Positions 9,230 through 18,755 of a stretch of DNA of 64,000 nucleotides are shown piece after piece. The notes beneath the pieces are model-generated. The model had not been told where the DNA came from. It searched no databases and saw only the letters and a list, made by a program, of their open reading frames with translations. The DNA lies in assembly GCF_001640365.1 (NCBI RefSeq), contig NZ_LWMI01000010.1, positions 248,001 through 312,000 of the forward strand, read 5' to 3'. Numbering within the stretch: the first letter of the stretch is position 1; the number at the start of each line of letters is the position of its first letter. Source of the stretch: Candidatus Arsenophonus triatominarum (lineage in GTDB: Bacteria > Pseudomonadota > Gammaproteobacteria > Enterobacterales > Enterobacteriaceae). The position numbers and the translations under genes are program-made.

Positions 9230-9766
9230 TTACTTTTGCTCTTTAGGCAGATGTTTATAGATATACACCATGCTAAGTATTGTAAATATTAGTGTGACCG
9301 CGGTCAAACCAAAAACTTTAAAGTTAACCCAGACATCCTGAGGCAGCCAAAAGGCAACATAAATATTTACTAGCGCACAGATAGCAAAAAAGATTGCCCA
9401 TGATAAATTTAATTTATGCCAAATCTCATTAGCTAAATGGATCTCTTTACCCAGCATTCTCTGGATTAATGGTTTTTGGGTAAAATATTGGCTGATTAAC
9501 AGTGCTAATGAAAAAATAGCGTAAATAACTGTCACTTTCCATTTAATAAAAAGATCACTGTGGAAAATCAACGTCAGTCCACCAAAAATGATCACGATTA
9601 CTAAAGTAATTAACGAACTTTTTTCAATTTTTTTATAGATAAGATAAATGGCCAGCATAGATAAAGCGGTTGCAATCATTAATGCGCCAGATGCGTAAAA
9701 AATATCTACTTTTTTATATACAATAAAGAAAACAATGAGAGGAATAAAATCTAATAGTTGTCTCAT
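9230..9766 (-). CDS. yciB: Inner membrane septation protein YciB (IspZ family)
   Basis: A 178-residue polytopic membrane protein matching the E. coli YciB length (179) and pattern: [18 protein letters not shown] at the N-terminus, [20 protein letters not shown] in the middle, and [15 protein letters not shown] then [15 protein letters not shown] further on. About five hydrophobic segments are visible. YciB is linked to cell-envelope integrity and septum formation, and to intracellular spread in Shigella; its biochemical activity is not known. It lies downstream of yciC on the same strand, separated by 340 bp. Intact. Confidence 0.93.
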   Translation of the reverse strand: MRQLLDFIPLIVFFIVYKKVDIFYASGALMIATALSMLAIYLIYKKIEKSSLITLVIVIIFGGLTLIFHSDLFIKWKVTVIYAIFSLALLISQYFTQKPLIQRMLGKEIHLANEIWHKLNLSWAIFFAICALVNIYVAFWLPQDVWVNFKVFGLTAVTLIFTILSMVYIYKHLPKEQK

Positions 9767-10106
9767 GAGGGCGCTTGTCCTGATCCTTTTCGAGTAAATA
9801 TGAATTTTTATAATTATTTGATTAATAAATTATAAAATATCATATTGCCAATTTGTTTTATATTATATTACCTTATTTGATAATAATGTTACACAGTTAG
9901 TAGGTGTATATTTTTATCGATAAAATTATCTACTGAGCAATAAAATTCACTATTAACATATTAAAGTAATTAACTTGTTATTACGAATAAAATGCAATTT
10001 TGAGTCAGAACGTTGGTTCTGTAATTAATGTTTAATTGTTTAAGTTAATAGTAAATTTTTACCACGCTATCTAATGGTAAATAATAGCCGTAGTATTTTT
10101 ATCTGG
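9767..10106. other. Gene-free spacer between yciC and yciB
   Basis: 340 bp of very AT-rich DNA. I see no ORF, IS end or hairpin of note. A yciB promoter is expected here, but no convincing -35/-10 pair stands out from the AT background. Confidence 0.5.
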
Positions 10107-10862
10107 TTAATTTGTTGTTTTTCCAACTAACATGTAAAAGCGGAAAAAATAGATCAATGTAAAAGAGGTAAGTAAATTATTCAATGTAAAAGAGATAATA
10201 TTATTCACCATACTCGGTAAAAAACGAAATTGTCCAAGTAGCATAGTGAGTAACATTTGCAATGCTAACCAAAGTAATAAAATTGCTAGAATTAACCACC
10301 AATGACGAAATGCTATTTTCCAACTTTGACTCATGGCTCGTAGCGGCATAATGTTTTTGACGGTTATTAAGATGATGGGTGATAAGGAAAAACCGATAGC
10401 TAAAATGATACCGAGTAAGATGAATAGCATAAAGCCAAAATAAATTATAATTGTGCATATGACTAACAAAATTAACATGTTAGGTAATATACGTAACGAA
10501 AGTATAAAAGCTTGCCATGCACTGATGCTATTGCCGATACTGAGTTCTGACAAATAAGTAACTACTGAAGAAACTAATAATATTAATCCGATAAAAACCG
10601 CAGCCAATGAGAGTAGTGAGACTCTCATCATTATCGTTTTTTCTTCATCAGATAGTTGACTTACCCAGGTTAAAAGTGAAGTTGAGTCATTTTGACCACC
10701 AAGGGTTTTGACAATGGTTGCCATTTCATCGATGGGAACCAGAAAATAATAAAGTATTAGACTGATGGTAGCTGAAATGAATGACAGGATAAAAAGGCCG
10801 CTCAGCTGATTTTTAAAAAAATTAAAGCTATCGCTGATAAGTGAGTTGGCCGTAATGGACAT
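10107..10862 (-). CDS. yciC: YciC-family envelope membrane protein
   Basis: A 251-residue UPF0259/YciC-like inner membrane protein. The N-terminus MSITANSLISDSFNFFKNQLSG is typical of the family, and about six hydrophobic segments are visible, including a glycine-rich LLGIILAIGFSLSPIILITV. YciC acts in the cell envelope; in E. coli, YciB and YciC have been linked to envelope homeostasis. The gene is intact and co-oriented with yciB. Confidence 0.9.
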   Translation of the reverse strand: MSITANSLISDSFNFFKNQLSGLFILSFISATISLILYYFLVPIDEMATIVKTLGGQNDSTSLLTWVSQLSDEEKTIMMRVSLLSLAAVFIGLILLVSSVVTYLSELSIGNSISAWQAFILSLRILPNMLILLVICTIIIYFGFMLFILLGIILAIGFSLSPIILITVKNIMPLRAMSQSWKIAFRHWWLILAILLLWLALQMLLTMLLGQFRFLPSMVNNIISFTLNNLLTSFTLIYFFRFYMLVGKTTN

Positions 10863-11159
10863 GAAAACTGCTCCTATAACTGGTTTTTATCATCACATTT
10901 TTATTGTATATTGTAACTGACAGTGAAGAGAGCGTATAGCTTTTCTATGGTAAAGATATTGCTATATCAGTAAATTTTGTGGTTATTCTATAAGTAAGGA
11001 TAAAATACTAAAAATAGAGTGATATTTATATTATAGTGATTTTGAATATAACAATATAATGATTGGTTTTAATAATTGATATGGTAATGACTTTATGGTG
11101 ATAAAAGCGGTTATTTTATTATCTGATTTGAGGGACTAATGGCGATAAATTATATTTAT
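10863..11159. other. Gene-free spacer upstream of yciC
   Basis: About 300 bp of AT-rich sequence with no ORF or IS end. The yciC promoter presumably lies here. Confidence 0.5.
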
Positions 11160-11183
11160 TTCAGCCCCTATATTGGGGCTGAA
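11160..11183 (-). terminator. Hairpin after the BON lipoprotein gene
   Basis: TTCAGCCCC-TATA-TTGGGGCTGAA forms a near-perfect stem about a dozen bases past the stop codon. The T-tract on the minus strand is poor, so termination is likely but not certain. Confidence 0.55.
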
Positions 11184-11194
11184 GAATAAAACAA

Positions 11195-11509
11195 TCATCG
11201 TATTTTCATTGAATCAATGACTGATTGTACACCTGCTACACCTTGTGTTACTTGAATTGCACGCTGAGCGTCGGCACGCGAACTGACAAAACCGCTCAAT
11301 TGCACACGACCTTTAAAAGTTTCAACATTGATTTGCGTTGATTTCAAGTTTTTTTCTGCCAATAATGCTGTCTTCACTTTCGTTGTAATAACTGTATCAT
11401 CAATATATCCACCAGTTCCTTCTGTTTTTGCTGTTGGAGCACAAGCAGAAAGGAATAATGCCATAAATAGCACGGTACAGAGCGCTGTTATTGATTTAAG
11501 ATATTTCAT
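11195..11509 (-). CDS. BON-domain outer-membrane lipoprotein
   Basis: A 104-residue precursor. The signal peptide ends in the lipobox LFLSAC, followed by a short linker and one BON domain (TTKVKTALLAEKNLKSTQINVETFKGRVQLSGFV...AQRAIQVTQGVAGVQSV). BON domains bind phospholipid surfaces and occur in OsmY and DolP; this protein has one domain and is too short to be either. GGAG lies near the start. It lies between yciC and trpA, all on the minus strand. A general envelope-stress or periplasmic role is plausible, but no specific function can be assigned. Confidence 0.85.
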   Translation of the reverse strand: MKYLKSITALCTVLFMALFLSACAPTAKTEGTGGYIDDTVITTKVKTALLAEKNLKSTQINVETFKGRVQLSGFVSSRADAQRAIQVTQGVAGVQSVIDSMKIR

Positions 11510-11737
11510 TATTCAATTCTCCATTAATACGAGGGTTATTTTTATTTATCGTATATGAGTGCTAAATGAAAATTTCATCGCAGTCAATATACTGATTATT
11601 GATGAAATATATATAAATTACAAATGAATGGCTGGTATCGATAGCGACTTGTTAATTACAATAGTTTATTAGAATCGATAATTAGTAATTACAAAATAGC
11701 AAGTCTAACTACCATTTTTCCGATAGCTTTAAATTGA

Positions 11738-12545
11738 CTATTTTTGCGTAGCCATTTTCATCTGCGAAACAAACTGTTTTAATTTGGCCAGTAATATATC
11801 AGGTTGCTGATGATGAATTTCAATTAATTTTACAACTGCAGAGCCAGATATTGCGCCAACTACACCATTTTTGATTGCATCAGTGACTTGTTTTGGTTCA
11901 GCAATGCCAAAACTTAACAGTGGTGGGGCGGAATGGTAGGCTTGTAACTTGGTTAATAACTGGCTAGCAGGAATATTGGCTTTTTTTCTGTGCCTGTTAC
12001 ACCTGAACGCGAGAGTATAATAAGTATAGCCACGACCATATAAAGCAATTTGGCGTAAAAGATCGTCATCAGTATTAGGAGGACAAATAAATATTGGTGC
12101 AATATTATGTTGCAACGCTGAAGTGCGAAATGGCAGGGACTTATTCATTGGTACATCCGCGATTAAAACGGAACCGATGCCGGCATTCCGGCATTGAGCA
12201 TAAAAATTATCAATACCATGGTTAAAAATCAGATTTGCATAAACTAGTAAGCCAATAGGAATCAAAGGGTGCTTTTTGCGGATCTGTGTTAGTAGCTCAA
12301 AACAGTATGTTGGCGTGATGTTCGCATTAAGTGCGCGTAAATTCGCCTTTTGAATCGTTGGACCATCAGCCAATGGATCAGAAAAAGGGATACCAATCTC
12401 TAATGCATCGGTTTTTGCTTCAATTAATGTATCAATAATTTTTTAATGACATTTCTGCATTGCGATCGCCTAAGGTGATGAATGGGACGAATGCTCCCTG
12501 ATTTTTAGCATTAAAGGTGTTAAACAGTTACTGATAACGCTCCAT
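11738..12545 (-). pseudogene. trpA: trpA (tryptophan synthase alpha), multiply frameshifted
   Basis: The start ATG at 12545 has a good AGGAGAG site and overlaps the trpB stop. Codon 6 is a stop (MERYQ-stop-LFNTF). A frameshift follows after AEMSLK; then [20 protein letters not shown] and [10 protein letters not shown] show the catalytic Glu and Asp region. Another pair of compensating shifts destroys the TYLLSRAGVTG motif (here [15 protein letters not shown]). The C-terminus [20 protein letters not shown] and [15 protein letters not shown] is intact. With four lesions this gene has been non-functional for some time. Confidence 0.9.
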
Positions 12546-12699
12546 TAGATCTCTCCTTTGGCTTGCAAAATAGCCTGTACAGTAAAAATATCTTTATCTC
12601 CACGGCCGGAGATATTAACAATCAGTAGTTGTTCTGCCTCAATCATTTTTAAGGTGTAAGCCAGGGTGTGTGATGACTCTAAAACTGGAATAATACCTT
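12544..12699 (-). pseudogene. trpB: trpB (tryptophan synthase beta), 3' fragment
   Basis: The last about 50 codons of TrpB survive: [19 protein letters not shown] and [20 protein letters not shown] ending in GEI. This includes the SGRGDKD phosphate-site motif. MITE-1 begins exactly at 12700 and everything upstream in the gene is missing. Confidence 0.9.
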
Positions 12700-12891
12700 C
12701 ACGAGTTTCGCATCAATAAAAAAACGCTCTATTTTTAAGTTTAATTCAGCATAATATATAAATAGACAAAATCTTATAAATTAAAAGCAACTTATTGTAA
12801 TTTAAACAAATTTATACGTTTTAGTAACTTGCAAATTAACCATTGCTTTTAAGCCATTTCTGGAATTTTATATGCCTGTGCGAAACTCGTG
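12700..12891 (-). repeat. MITE-1, 192 bp, at the trpB breakpoint
   Basis: Full-length MITE-1 in reverse orientation. Its flanks (trpB on one side, the interior of a CACGAG element on the other) share no duplication, so it marks a rearrangement and not a simple insertion. Confidence 0.88.
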
Positions 12892-13093
12892 AACAAGAAA
12901 AAATTAGGGTATCTATATTTTGTCCGGTTATCCATGCATTAAAAATATCTATAAAACATTCTTACAAGTAAGCAGTGTAAGATACTCTGGTTTAGTGTTA
13001 TCAGAAGTAAGCCCATCGCTTTTATCTCATGACACGTTAAAAAGTAGATGTTTTCGACCTAAAGACCTATGGCGATTAGTTCAACCTTCTATA

Positions 13094-13282
13094 AAGCCTG
13101 TTGCTCAATAGCAAAATTAATTATGACTTACAAAAAAACCAGCCGATGATGATAAAATCATCAATTTTTGCATTAAAAACAACCTATGTAAGATTAAAAA
13201 ATAAACTATTTTTGTATTTTTTAGATGTATCTAACTTGTTTTTATTTTAAGCAACTTTATTTCACTATTGAGCAACATGCTT
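13094..13282 (+). repeat. MITE-3 (IS5-ended), 189 bp
   Basis: Ends AAGCCTGTTGCTCAATAG / CTATTGAGCAACATGCTT, 3-bp duplication ATA (13091-13093, 13283-13285). Removing it restores PSIDKKSPCVL of the host transposase. The ends match IS5 termini at TGTTGCTNAATAG. Confidence 0.9.
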
Positions 13283-13888
13283 ATAGACAAAAAAAGCCCT
13301 TGCGTACTAATTGCCGATGATACATTGATTGCCAAAACACGTAGTAAAAAAATAGAGATGGTCCATTATCAATATTCAGGTAATGAACATGATGTTATTG
13401 CTGGCATAGGTTTAGTTAATTTACGTTGGCATAATCTAACAACTGTTGAATCAATTCCTATTGATTATCGTATTTATGATAAAGATTCTGATGGAAAAAC
13501 AAAAAACACGCACTTTTCCGAAATGCTCGCTCTTGCTAAAAAAAGAGGGATCATACCAGAAGCGGTAGTGATGGATGCCTGGTATTCTAGCCTGGATAAT
13601 CTGAAATCAATTCGCTCTCATGGTTGGGTCTGGGTAACCACGCTGAGGAAAAACAGGATTGTTAACCATAACAAACAACTGAACAAGTTAGACATCTCAG
13701 AAGAAGGAACTCCAATACACTTACGAGGCTACGCTTGGGTGACTGTTTTCAAATTTACAGCCAAAAACGGCCGTATTGATTACTTAGTAACAAACAAAGA
13801 CAATCCCACCCGTCAATACGTCAAATCTATCATGGATGTCCGTTGGTCTGTTGAAGTTTATCATCGAGAAGTTAAAAAAATTGTGGTA

Positions 13889-14769
13889 TAGCTAGGCGAC
13901 TTAATTTTGATTACAGCATATGTATTAAAAACAGGTCATCGATAGTGCATCCTGTTTCCATCTTTTTACGTTTAGCTTGAGACCATTTATGTTCTATAGG
14001 ATTTAAATCTGGTGAATACACAGGCAAATATTCTATCTGGTGTCCTGCGTTTATAATTGCCTGTTCAATATTCTTACCTTTGTGAAAGCTAGCGTTGTCC
14101 ATAAAAATAACAGAATTTTCAGGAAGTTCTGGGAGCAATATTTTTGTGATCCAAACATAAAAAACATCACGATTAATATTGCAATCAAATAATCCGATAG
14201 CAAAAAGGGTTGTTCCCAATAAAGCGCCAATAACATTTGTTCTTCCCTTAGCACCCCAGTTTTTCAGGCCAAAACAACGGTGACCTTTTGGGGAATAGCC
14301 GTGAGTTCGTGGAGTGTCATGTGAAAAACCACTTTCATCAATAAAAACAACAGATTTATCTTTTTTTTCATACTGTTGTCTTTTTTGCTGATGTGCCAGC
14401 CTGTCGCTTTCGTTGGTTTTTGGATGGAATAGAGTTTTTTTTATAGGTTAATCCCAGCTTTTTAAGGGATTGCCAAATAGTCTTTTTACAAACACCGAAT
14501 CGCTCTGCCCGTTCCTTTTGGTAAGCATCTGGATACTGTTCCACATCTTTTGCTAAAGCATTTTTATCGAGCTTCCTCTTACGTGGCGTTGAATTTTTTG
14601 GCTCTGGTCGTTTAAGCCAACGTACTAAAGACGCTTTTCCAATACGGAATTGTTTCGCAGTTTCTCGAATTGTTAAACCTTCGGCTTTCCTTACAGATAT
14701 TACTTTACGTCGAAAATCAATTGTATAACTCATAACACACCTTGTAATCAAAATTAAGTCGCCTAGCTA
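13889..14769 (-). mobile_element. IS630-family element, copy 3 (A8 type)
   Basis: 881 bp; TA duplication (13887-13888, 14770-14771) inside the CACGAG transposase (TTGTGGTA / TTGAACGC). The right flank is identical to that of copy 8 at 57985. Confidence 0.92.
13911..14751 (-). pseudogene. IS630 transposase, frame split at A8
   Basis: The helix-turn-helix half runs 14751 to 14368 and the DDE half ends at 13911; the only lesion visible is the eight-A run. Confidence 0.82.
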
Positions 14770-14954
14770 TATTGAACGCTGTCAGGCTCGCACTAGCCGA
14801 GCGCAAAGAAATCATATTTCTCGCTATTTCTGCGTGGTTTGAACAACATAAACGCCGTATATCTGAAAAAATAATCCTTTATCAACAAAATTGGGACGTA
14901 ATCAAAAATGCTATTACTGAGCACATCCGTGTTTTATTAGCGTACCCAAATTAG

Positions 14955-15140
14955 TTTCGCACCAATAAAAAAACGCTCTATTTTTAAGTTTGATTCAGCA
15001 TAATATATAAATAGACAAAATCTTATAAATTAAAAGCAACTTATTGTAATTTAAACAAATTTATACGTTTTAGTAACTTGCAAATTAACCATTGCTTTTA
15101 AGCCATTTCTGGAATTTTATATGTCTGTGCGAAACTCGTG
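14955..15140 (-). repeat. MITE-1 fused to the end of a CACGAG element
   Basis: MITE-1 lacking the outer CACGA of its left terminus and joined directly to the transposase stop region of the preceding element (CCAAATTAG/TTTCGCACC). This fits recombination between the shared terminal repeats. Confidence 0.82.
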
Positions 15141-16136
15141 AAGGATAAACAACCTCCGTTAACATTTTTCGCATCCGTGCTGATGGACTTAAAAAGCCGT
15201 AATAGCGGATCATGTGAAACCATTTTTCTGGCACATGAGACGCAAACAGGGTAATAAATTCATCGGATGTTATGACCAAGTCTTCCTGTTTTTTCGTGCG
15301 GTGGCTCTTATAGCGTAACGTGATGTTATCTTCGCCGGAATAATATTTTAAGCGACTGAGCGAGACAGGGGGTTCTTTAGATAAAATCTGAGATAAAGGG
15401 TGACATGGGTAATATTGGAAAGAATATCAGAAAGATTAATATTCCACCCGCGCTTGTAGTGAGTGTTAAGTAATTGATTCCATGATGCTTTACTTCTTCC
15501 TTCAGCTTTAAGCTCATCGGGAATGGTGAGCGTGTAATAATGTTTTCTCAATAATGCCGTTATCCGATATTGCCACATTGTCATAATGTTTTCGCGATAA
15601 AAGCTGATATCCCGCCAGGTATTCTTTTTAGTCACCCCGCCGGCTGTGGTTGAAAAATGAATATGCGGATGCCATTTTTGGGCTCGTCCCCAGGTATGGA
15701 TGGCAGTGAAAACGCCTGGGGTGATATTGAGGTCACGGCAGATGGTTAATATCACATCAGCGGCTAATCGATTCATTTCACCGAGAAGCCAACGGTTGGC
15801 GCAAATAATAGGCCAATATTCACAAGGCATGGTAAAAGTGATGTGCTGCCAAAGAACTTCGGGTAACCAAGCTAGCGTATTGTTAATCCATTGTAGGCAA
15901 GCTTTGACGCCACAATGTGGGCAGCTTCGACTTTTGCAGGTAAATTTAACCCGTTTCTCAGAATTACATTGAGGGTCAGGACAGCGCCAAATTGACCACC
16001 CCATAAGCGAAGTGCCGCAAGCCATAATCTTTACCATGGTTTCCAACAGTGCGGACACTATCAGGGGGTTGGCGATTAAGCCAATTGAGCCAGCGTTGAC
16101 CAAATTGAAAAACATGACTAAAACGCGGTGACATAA
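15141..16136 (-). pseudogene. IS91-like HUH transposase, frameshifted
   Basis: Zinc-binding cysteines (RCPDPQCN, CKSRSCPHCG), then FSTTAGGVTKKNTWRDISFY and the C-terminal IRYYGF block. At least two frameshifts separate start, middle and end. The middle is about 95 percent identical by eye to the fragment at 6843. Confidence 0.75.
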
Positions 16137-16220
16137 AAAGGGACCAAAAGATTGAGACAATAGGTATCGGGTTATACCAGTACTAACAAGCAATGACAAG
16201 TCGTCACCATAGGCGACCAT
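15141..16220 (-). mobile_element. IS91-like element 2
   Basis: The longest IS91-like copy. The transposase starts near 16136 (MSPRFSHVFQFGQRW in one frame), shifts frame near 16044, runs open through the zinc-binding and HUH region to about 15350, and ends with the FASHVPEKWFHMIRYYGFLS block (to about 15141), in another frame. The outer end GGCGACCATCTT is followed by GAAC, a tetranucleotide that IS91 elements are known to target. Confidence 0.78.
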
Positions 16221-16574
16221 CTTGAACAAAAAACCGAAACTAAAATAGCTATTCCACTGGATCTTGAAATTGAGTCTACAAAATTAGGCAATATTTTGAA
16301 AAACATTAATCATGAAGCTGACTTTGTTATTACAAAAAATAAAAGACAAATTACAGCAGTAAAAATATCACCCGAATTTACAAAATTTAGGGATAAAACG
16401 AAATTAGTATGGAACGGTTCGCCTCCATCTTTTCATGAGATAAGGAGTTTGTCTGCCAGATTGTATACAGAAAAAAATGGAAGTGAATTTACTCGTAAAT
16501 TGTTAGGCCATAAGTCAGAGGAAATGACAGCAAAATATTAGGATGATAGAAGTGATAATTGGATTAAGATCTAA
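16221..16574 (+). pseudogene. Lambda-type phage integrase, C-terminal fragment
   Basis: The catalytic half of a tyrosine recombinase: LEQKTETKIAIPLDLEIE, then PPSFHEIRSLSARLYTEKN, LLGHKSEEMTAKY and DDRSDNWIKI. This closely follows phage lambda Int (FHELRSLSARLY, LLGHKSDTMASQY, DDRGREWDKI). The H-x-x-R, LGH and nucleophile Tyr motifs are all present. A TAG stop falls immediately after the catalytic Tyr codon (16539-16541), removing the last ten residues. The N-terminal DNA-binding domains are gone at the IS91-like junction. It marks a former prophage. Confidence 0.85.
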
Positions 16575-17058
16575 AATTTATAGTGAGTGAATAGTGAATT
16601 ATAGTGATAATTAGTTTATATCCATTTGATAAATAAGTATTTTAATTATAGAAAACTACCAATTGGTAGTTCATTATTAATAATTTTTTGCGCATTTTTG
16701 ATACCCGCCAGGGGGGCAAAATAAGCAAATGGTGAATTATTTACTGGATCAACCAAGCGACGCCAGCTATAAACAAAATCTTTAGCCGTGACAGTGTCAC
16801 CACTTGGCATTCGGTCTTAAATAAAAAAAAACAAATCCGATTACCGGCGGTTGTTCAACGATTTGCTACACCAGGAATGGGACTACCTAGTTAATCCTTC
16901 AAATAAATCACGTATTACATGCGATTCTGCTAAACCAACATTGCTAATAGGATCACTGGAAGTTGGATCTGCATTAATCTGTCTAACTATCTCTTGTTTT
17001 TCAGCTAATCACGAGTTTCGCACAGGAATATAAAATTCCAGAAATGGCTTAAAAGCAA

Positions 17059-18344
17059 GGTAGTGTTCAAAAATCTGTGTCATATCTTAAACTCAAAAAA
17101 AGAGGTATGACAATATGAGAAATCAATCATTTAATTTTGATGAAGCGTTGAAGCAATTACAATCAGGTAAAATTTTACTCGGTACGGATGGAATACTCAC
17201 ACCACTCATAAAACAGCTGACCGAAGCTGCCCTGCAGGCAGAAATAGAATACTACCTATCGACAACGTCAATCGATACGCGTAAAAATGGCTATACTCGA
17301 AAAACGGTTAAATCGACATCAGGTCAATTTGAACTGAAAACGCCCAGAGACAGGTCAGGTGCTTTTGAGCCTCAGCTCATTAAGAAAAATCAGACAAAAT
17401 TATCAGAGGATATTGATAACAAAATCCTATCGTTATTTGCATTAGGCATGAGTTATCGTGATATTCAAAAACATGTTGCGGAATTATATGGACTGGAAAT
17501 ATCAGATGGAGCTATTACGCATATTACTGACAAATTACTTCCTGAATTAAAAGCCTGGCAACAATGCCCTCTGGAGGCGCTCTATCCTTTTGTCTGGCTC
17601 GATGCCATTCATTACAAGATAAAACATGATGGTCACTATATCAATAAGGCAATCTACACAGTACTTGGACTAACCACCGATGGGCATAAGGAATGGTTAG
17701 GACTCTATATGTCTGAAACAGAAGGAGCACATCATTGGCTGAGCGTTCTGACTGACTTACATAACCGTGGTATACAAGATATTTTAATCGCTTGTGTTGA
17801 CGGATTAAAAGGGTTTCCAGAAGCGATAGCCAGTATTTTCCCGCAGACAGAAGTTCAGCTATGCGTAGTTCATCAAATTCGCAATAGCTTACGTTATATT
17901 GCCAGTAAAGACCAAAAATCCTTTATGGCTAAGCCGGTTTATCGTGCAGATACTAAAGCGGCTGCTGAGCTTGCCCTTGATGAACTGGAAACGAAATGGG
18001 GTGAAAAATACCCGATAGTGCTAGAATCCTGGCGAAGTAAATGGGAGTTGCTCAGTGCTTATTTTCGATACCCTAAAGCCATTAGAAAACCCATTTATAC
18101 GACCAATGCAGTAGAGGCGGTTCATCGGCGGTTTAGGACATTAACTAAAACCAAAGGGGCTTTTCCTAATGAAAACAGCTTATTAAAATTACTCTATATT
18201 GGCATCAATCAGGTATCCAACAAATGGACTATGCTGATTAGTAACTGGGCGTTAACCATTGCTCAATTGTCCATTATTTTAAAGGGCGCCTAGATGGTAT
18301 AATCAAAATATAAAATCCCCTGACACAGAATTATGAACATCCTC
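17059..18344 (+). mobile_element. IS256-family element
   Basis: About 1286 bp with imperfect ends carrying the shared core TCTGTGTCA. An 8-bp duplication AAAAGCAA of MITE-1 sequence flanks it, the length usual for IS256. Confidence 0.9.
17115..18293 (+). CDS. IS256-family transposase
   Basis: Intact 392-residue mutator-type transposase. Catalytic positions are visible as YPFVWLDAIHYKIK (first Asp), LIACVDGLKGFPEAI (second Asp) and TTNAVEAVHRRFR (Glu); VVHQIRNSLRY is the conserved C/H-rich segment before the insertion domain. The reading frame is open from ATG with AGAGG upstream. It is the only IS256 copy here and appears able to encode an active enzyme. Confidence 0.93.
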   Translation: MRNQSFNFDEALKQLQSGKILLGTDGILTPLIKQLTEAALQAEIEYYLSTTSIDTRKNGYTRKTVKSTSGQFELKTPRDRSGAFEPQLIKKNQTKLSEDIDNKILSLFALGMSYRDIQKHVAELYGLEISDGAITHITDKLLPELKAWQQCPLEALYPFVWLDAIHYKIKHDGHYINKAIYTVLGLTTDGHKEWLGLYMSETEGAHHWLSVLTDLHNRGIQDILIACVDGLKGFPEAIASIFPQTEVQLCVVHQIRNSLRYIASKDQKSFMAKPVYRADTKAAAELALDELETKWGEKYPIVLESWRSKWELLSAYFRYPKAIRKPIYTTNAVEAVHRRFRTLTKTKGAFPNENSLLKLLYIGINQVSNKWTMLISNWALTIAQLSIILKGA

Positions 18345-18755
18345 AAAAGCAATGGTTAATTTGCAAGTTACTAAAACGTATAAATTTGTTTAAATTACAA
18401 TAAGTTGCTTTTAATTTATAAGATTTTGTCTATTTATATATTATGCTGAATTAAACTTAAAAATAGAGCGTTTTTTTATTGGTGCGAAACTCGTGCTAAT
18501 AAGTCCCCTCAACCACCAACGCAGCTACGGCAGGTTTAGTGTTCACGATACAATTTAAAAAGAATATTGCTAATGCTGTTCTATAGCGAAGCATATAGAT
18601 TTCCATATTATATCCCGATGTTATTATAATTATAGAAAATAATTTGGTTAAAACAATTAGATATAACACAAGTTGTTGTAACGATTTAGATAGGAAACTT
18701 AATTATTTTCATTTAGAATTGTTGAACTAAATGTTATTAAGAAGGAAAGGATAAG

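Larger units (their letters stand above)
12892..14954 (+). mobile_element. CACGAG element with nested MITE-3 and IS630
   Basis: A transposase gene runs from about 12920 to 14952 in pieces. The start is missing its outer terminus, 12 bases are lost after SHDT, MITE-3 sits at 13094-13282, and IS630 copy 3 at 13889-14769. The central open piece (13268-13888) carries VLIADDTLIAKTRSKKIEM, VVMDAWYSSLDN and RWSVEVYHREVK, a D-D-E set. The C-terminus resumes at 14772 and ends in YPN at 14954. Confidence 0.82.
17010..18495 (+). repeat. MITE-1 split by an IS256 insertion
   Basis: MITE-1 is in two parts (17010-17058 and 18345-18495), flanked by a perfect CTAAT duplication (17005-17009, 18496-18500). It inserted in mppA and was later the target of IS256. 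Confidence 0.9.
16650..18606 (-). pseudogene. mppA: mppA (murein tripeptide-binding protein), 5' part, decayed
   Basis: MppA is a periplasmic OppA-type protein that binds murein tripeptide for recycling. The signal region begins at 18606 (MEIYMLRYRTALAIFF...). After MITE-1 and the nested IS256, LAEKQEIVRQINADPTSSDP and AESHVIRDLFEGL match E. coli MppA (LAEKQELVRHIKDEPASLDP). Stops and shifts follow, then MPSGDTVTAKDFVYSWRRLV and FAYFAPLAGIKNAQKII. About two thirds of the protein is missing beyond 16650. The position next to tpx fits the enteric order tyrR-tpx-(mpaA)-mppA. Confidence 0.83.

Noticed and set aside
12700..15140. A composite transposon bounded by two MITE-1 copies
   Set aside because: The two copies are in the same orientation but neither has matching outer duplications, and the DNA between them is just a CACGAG element; recombination at shared ends is simpler.
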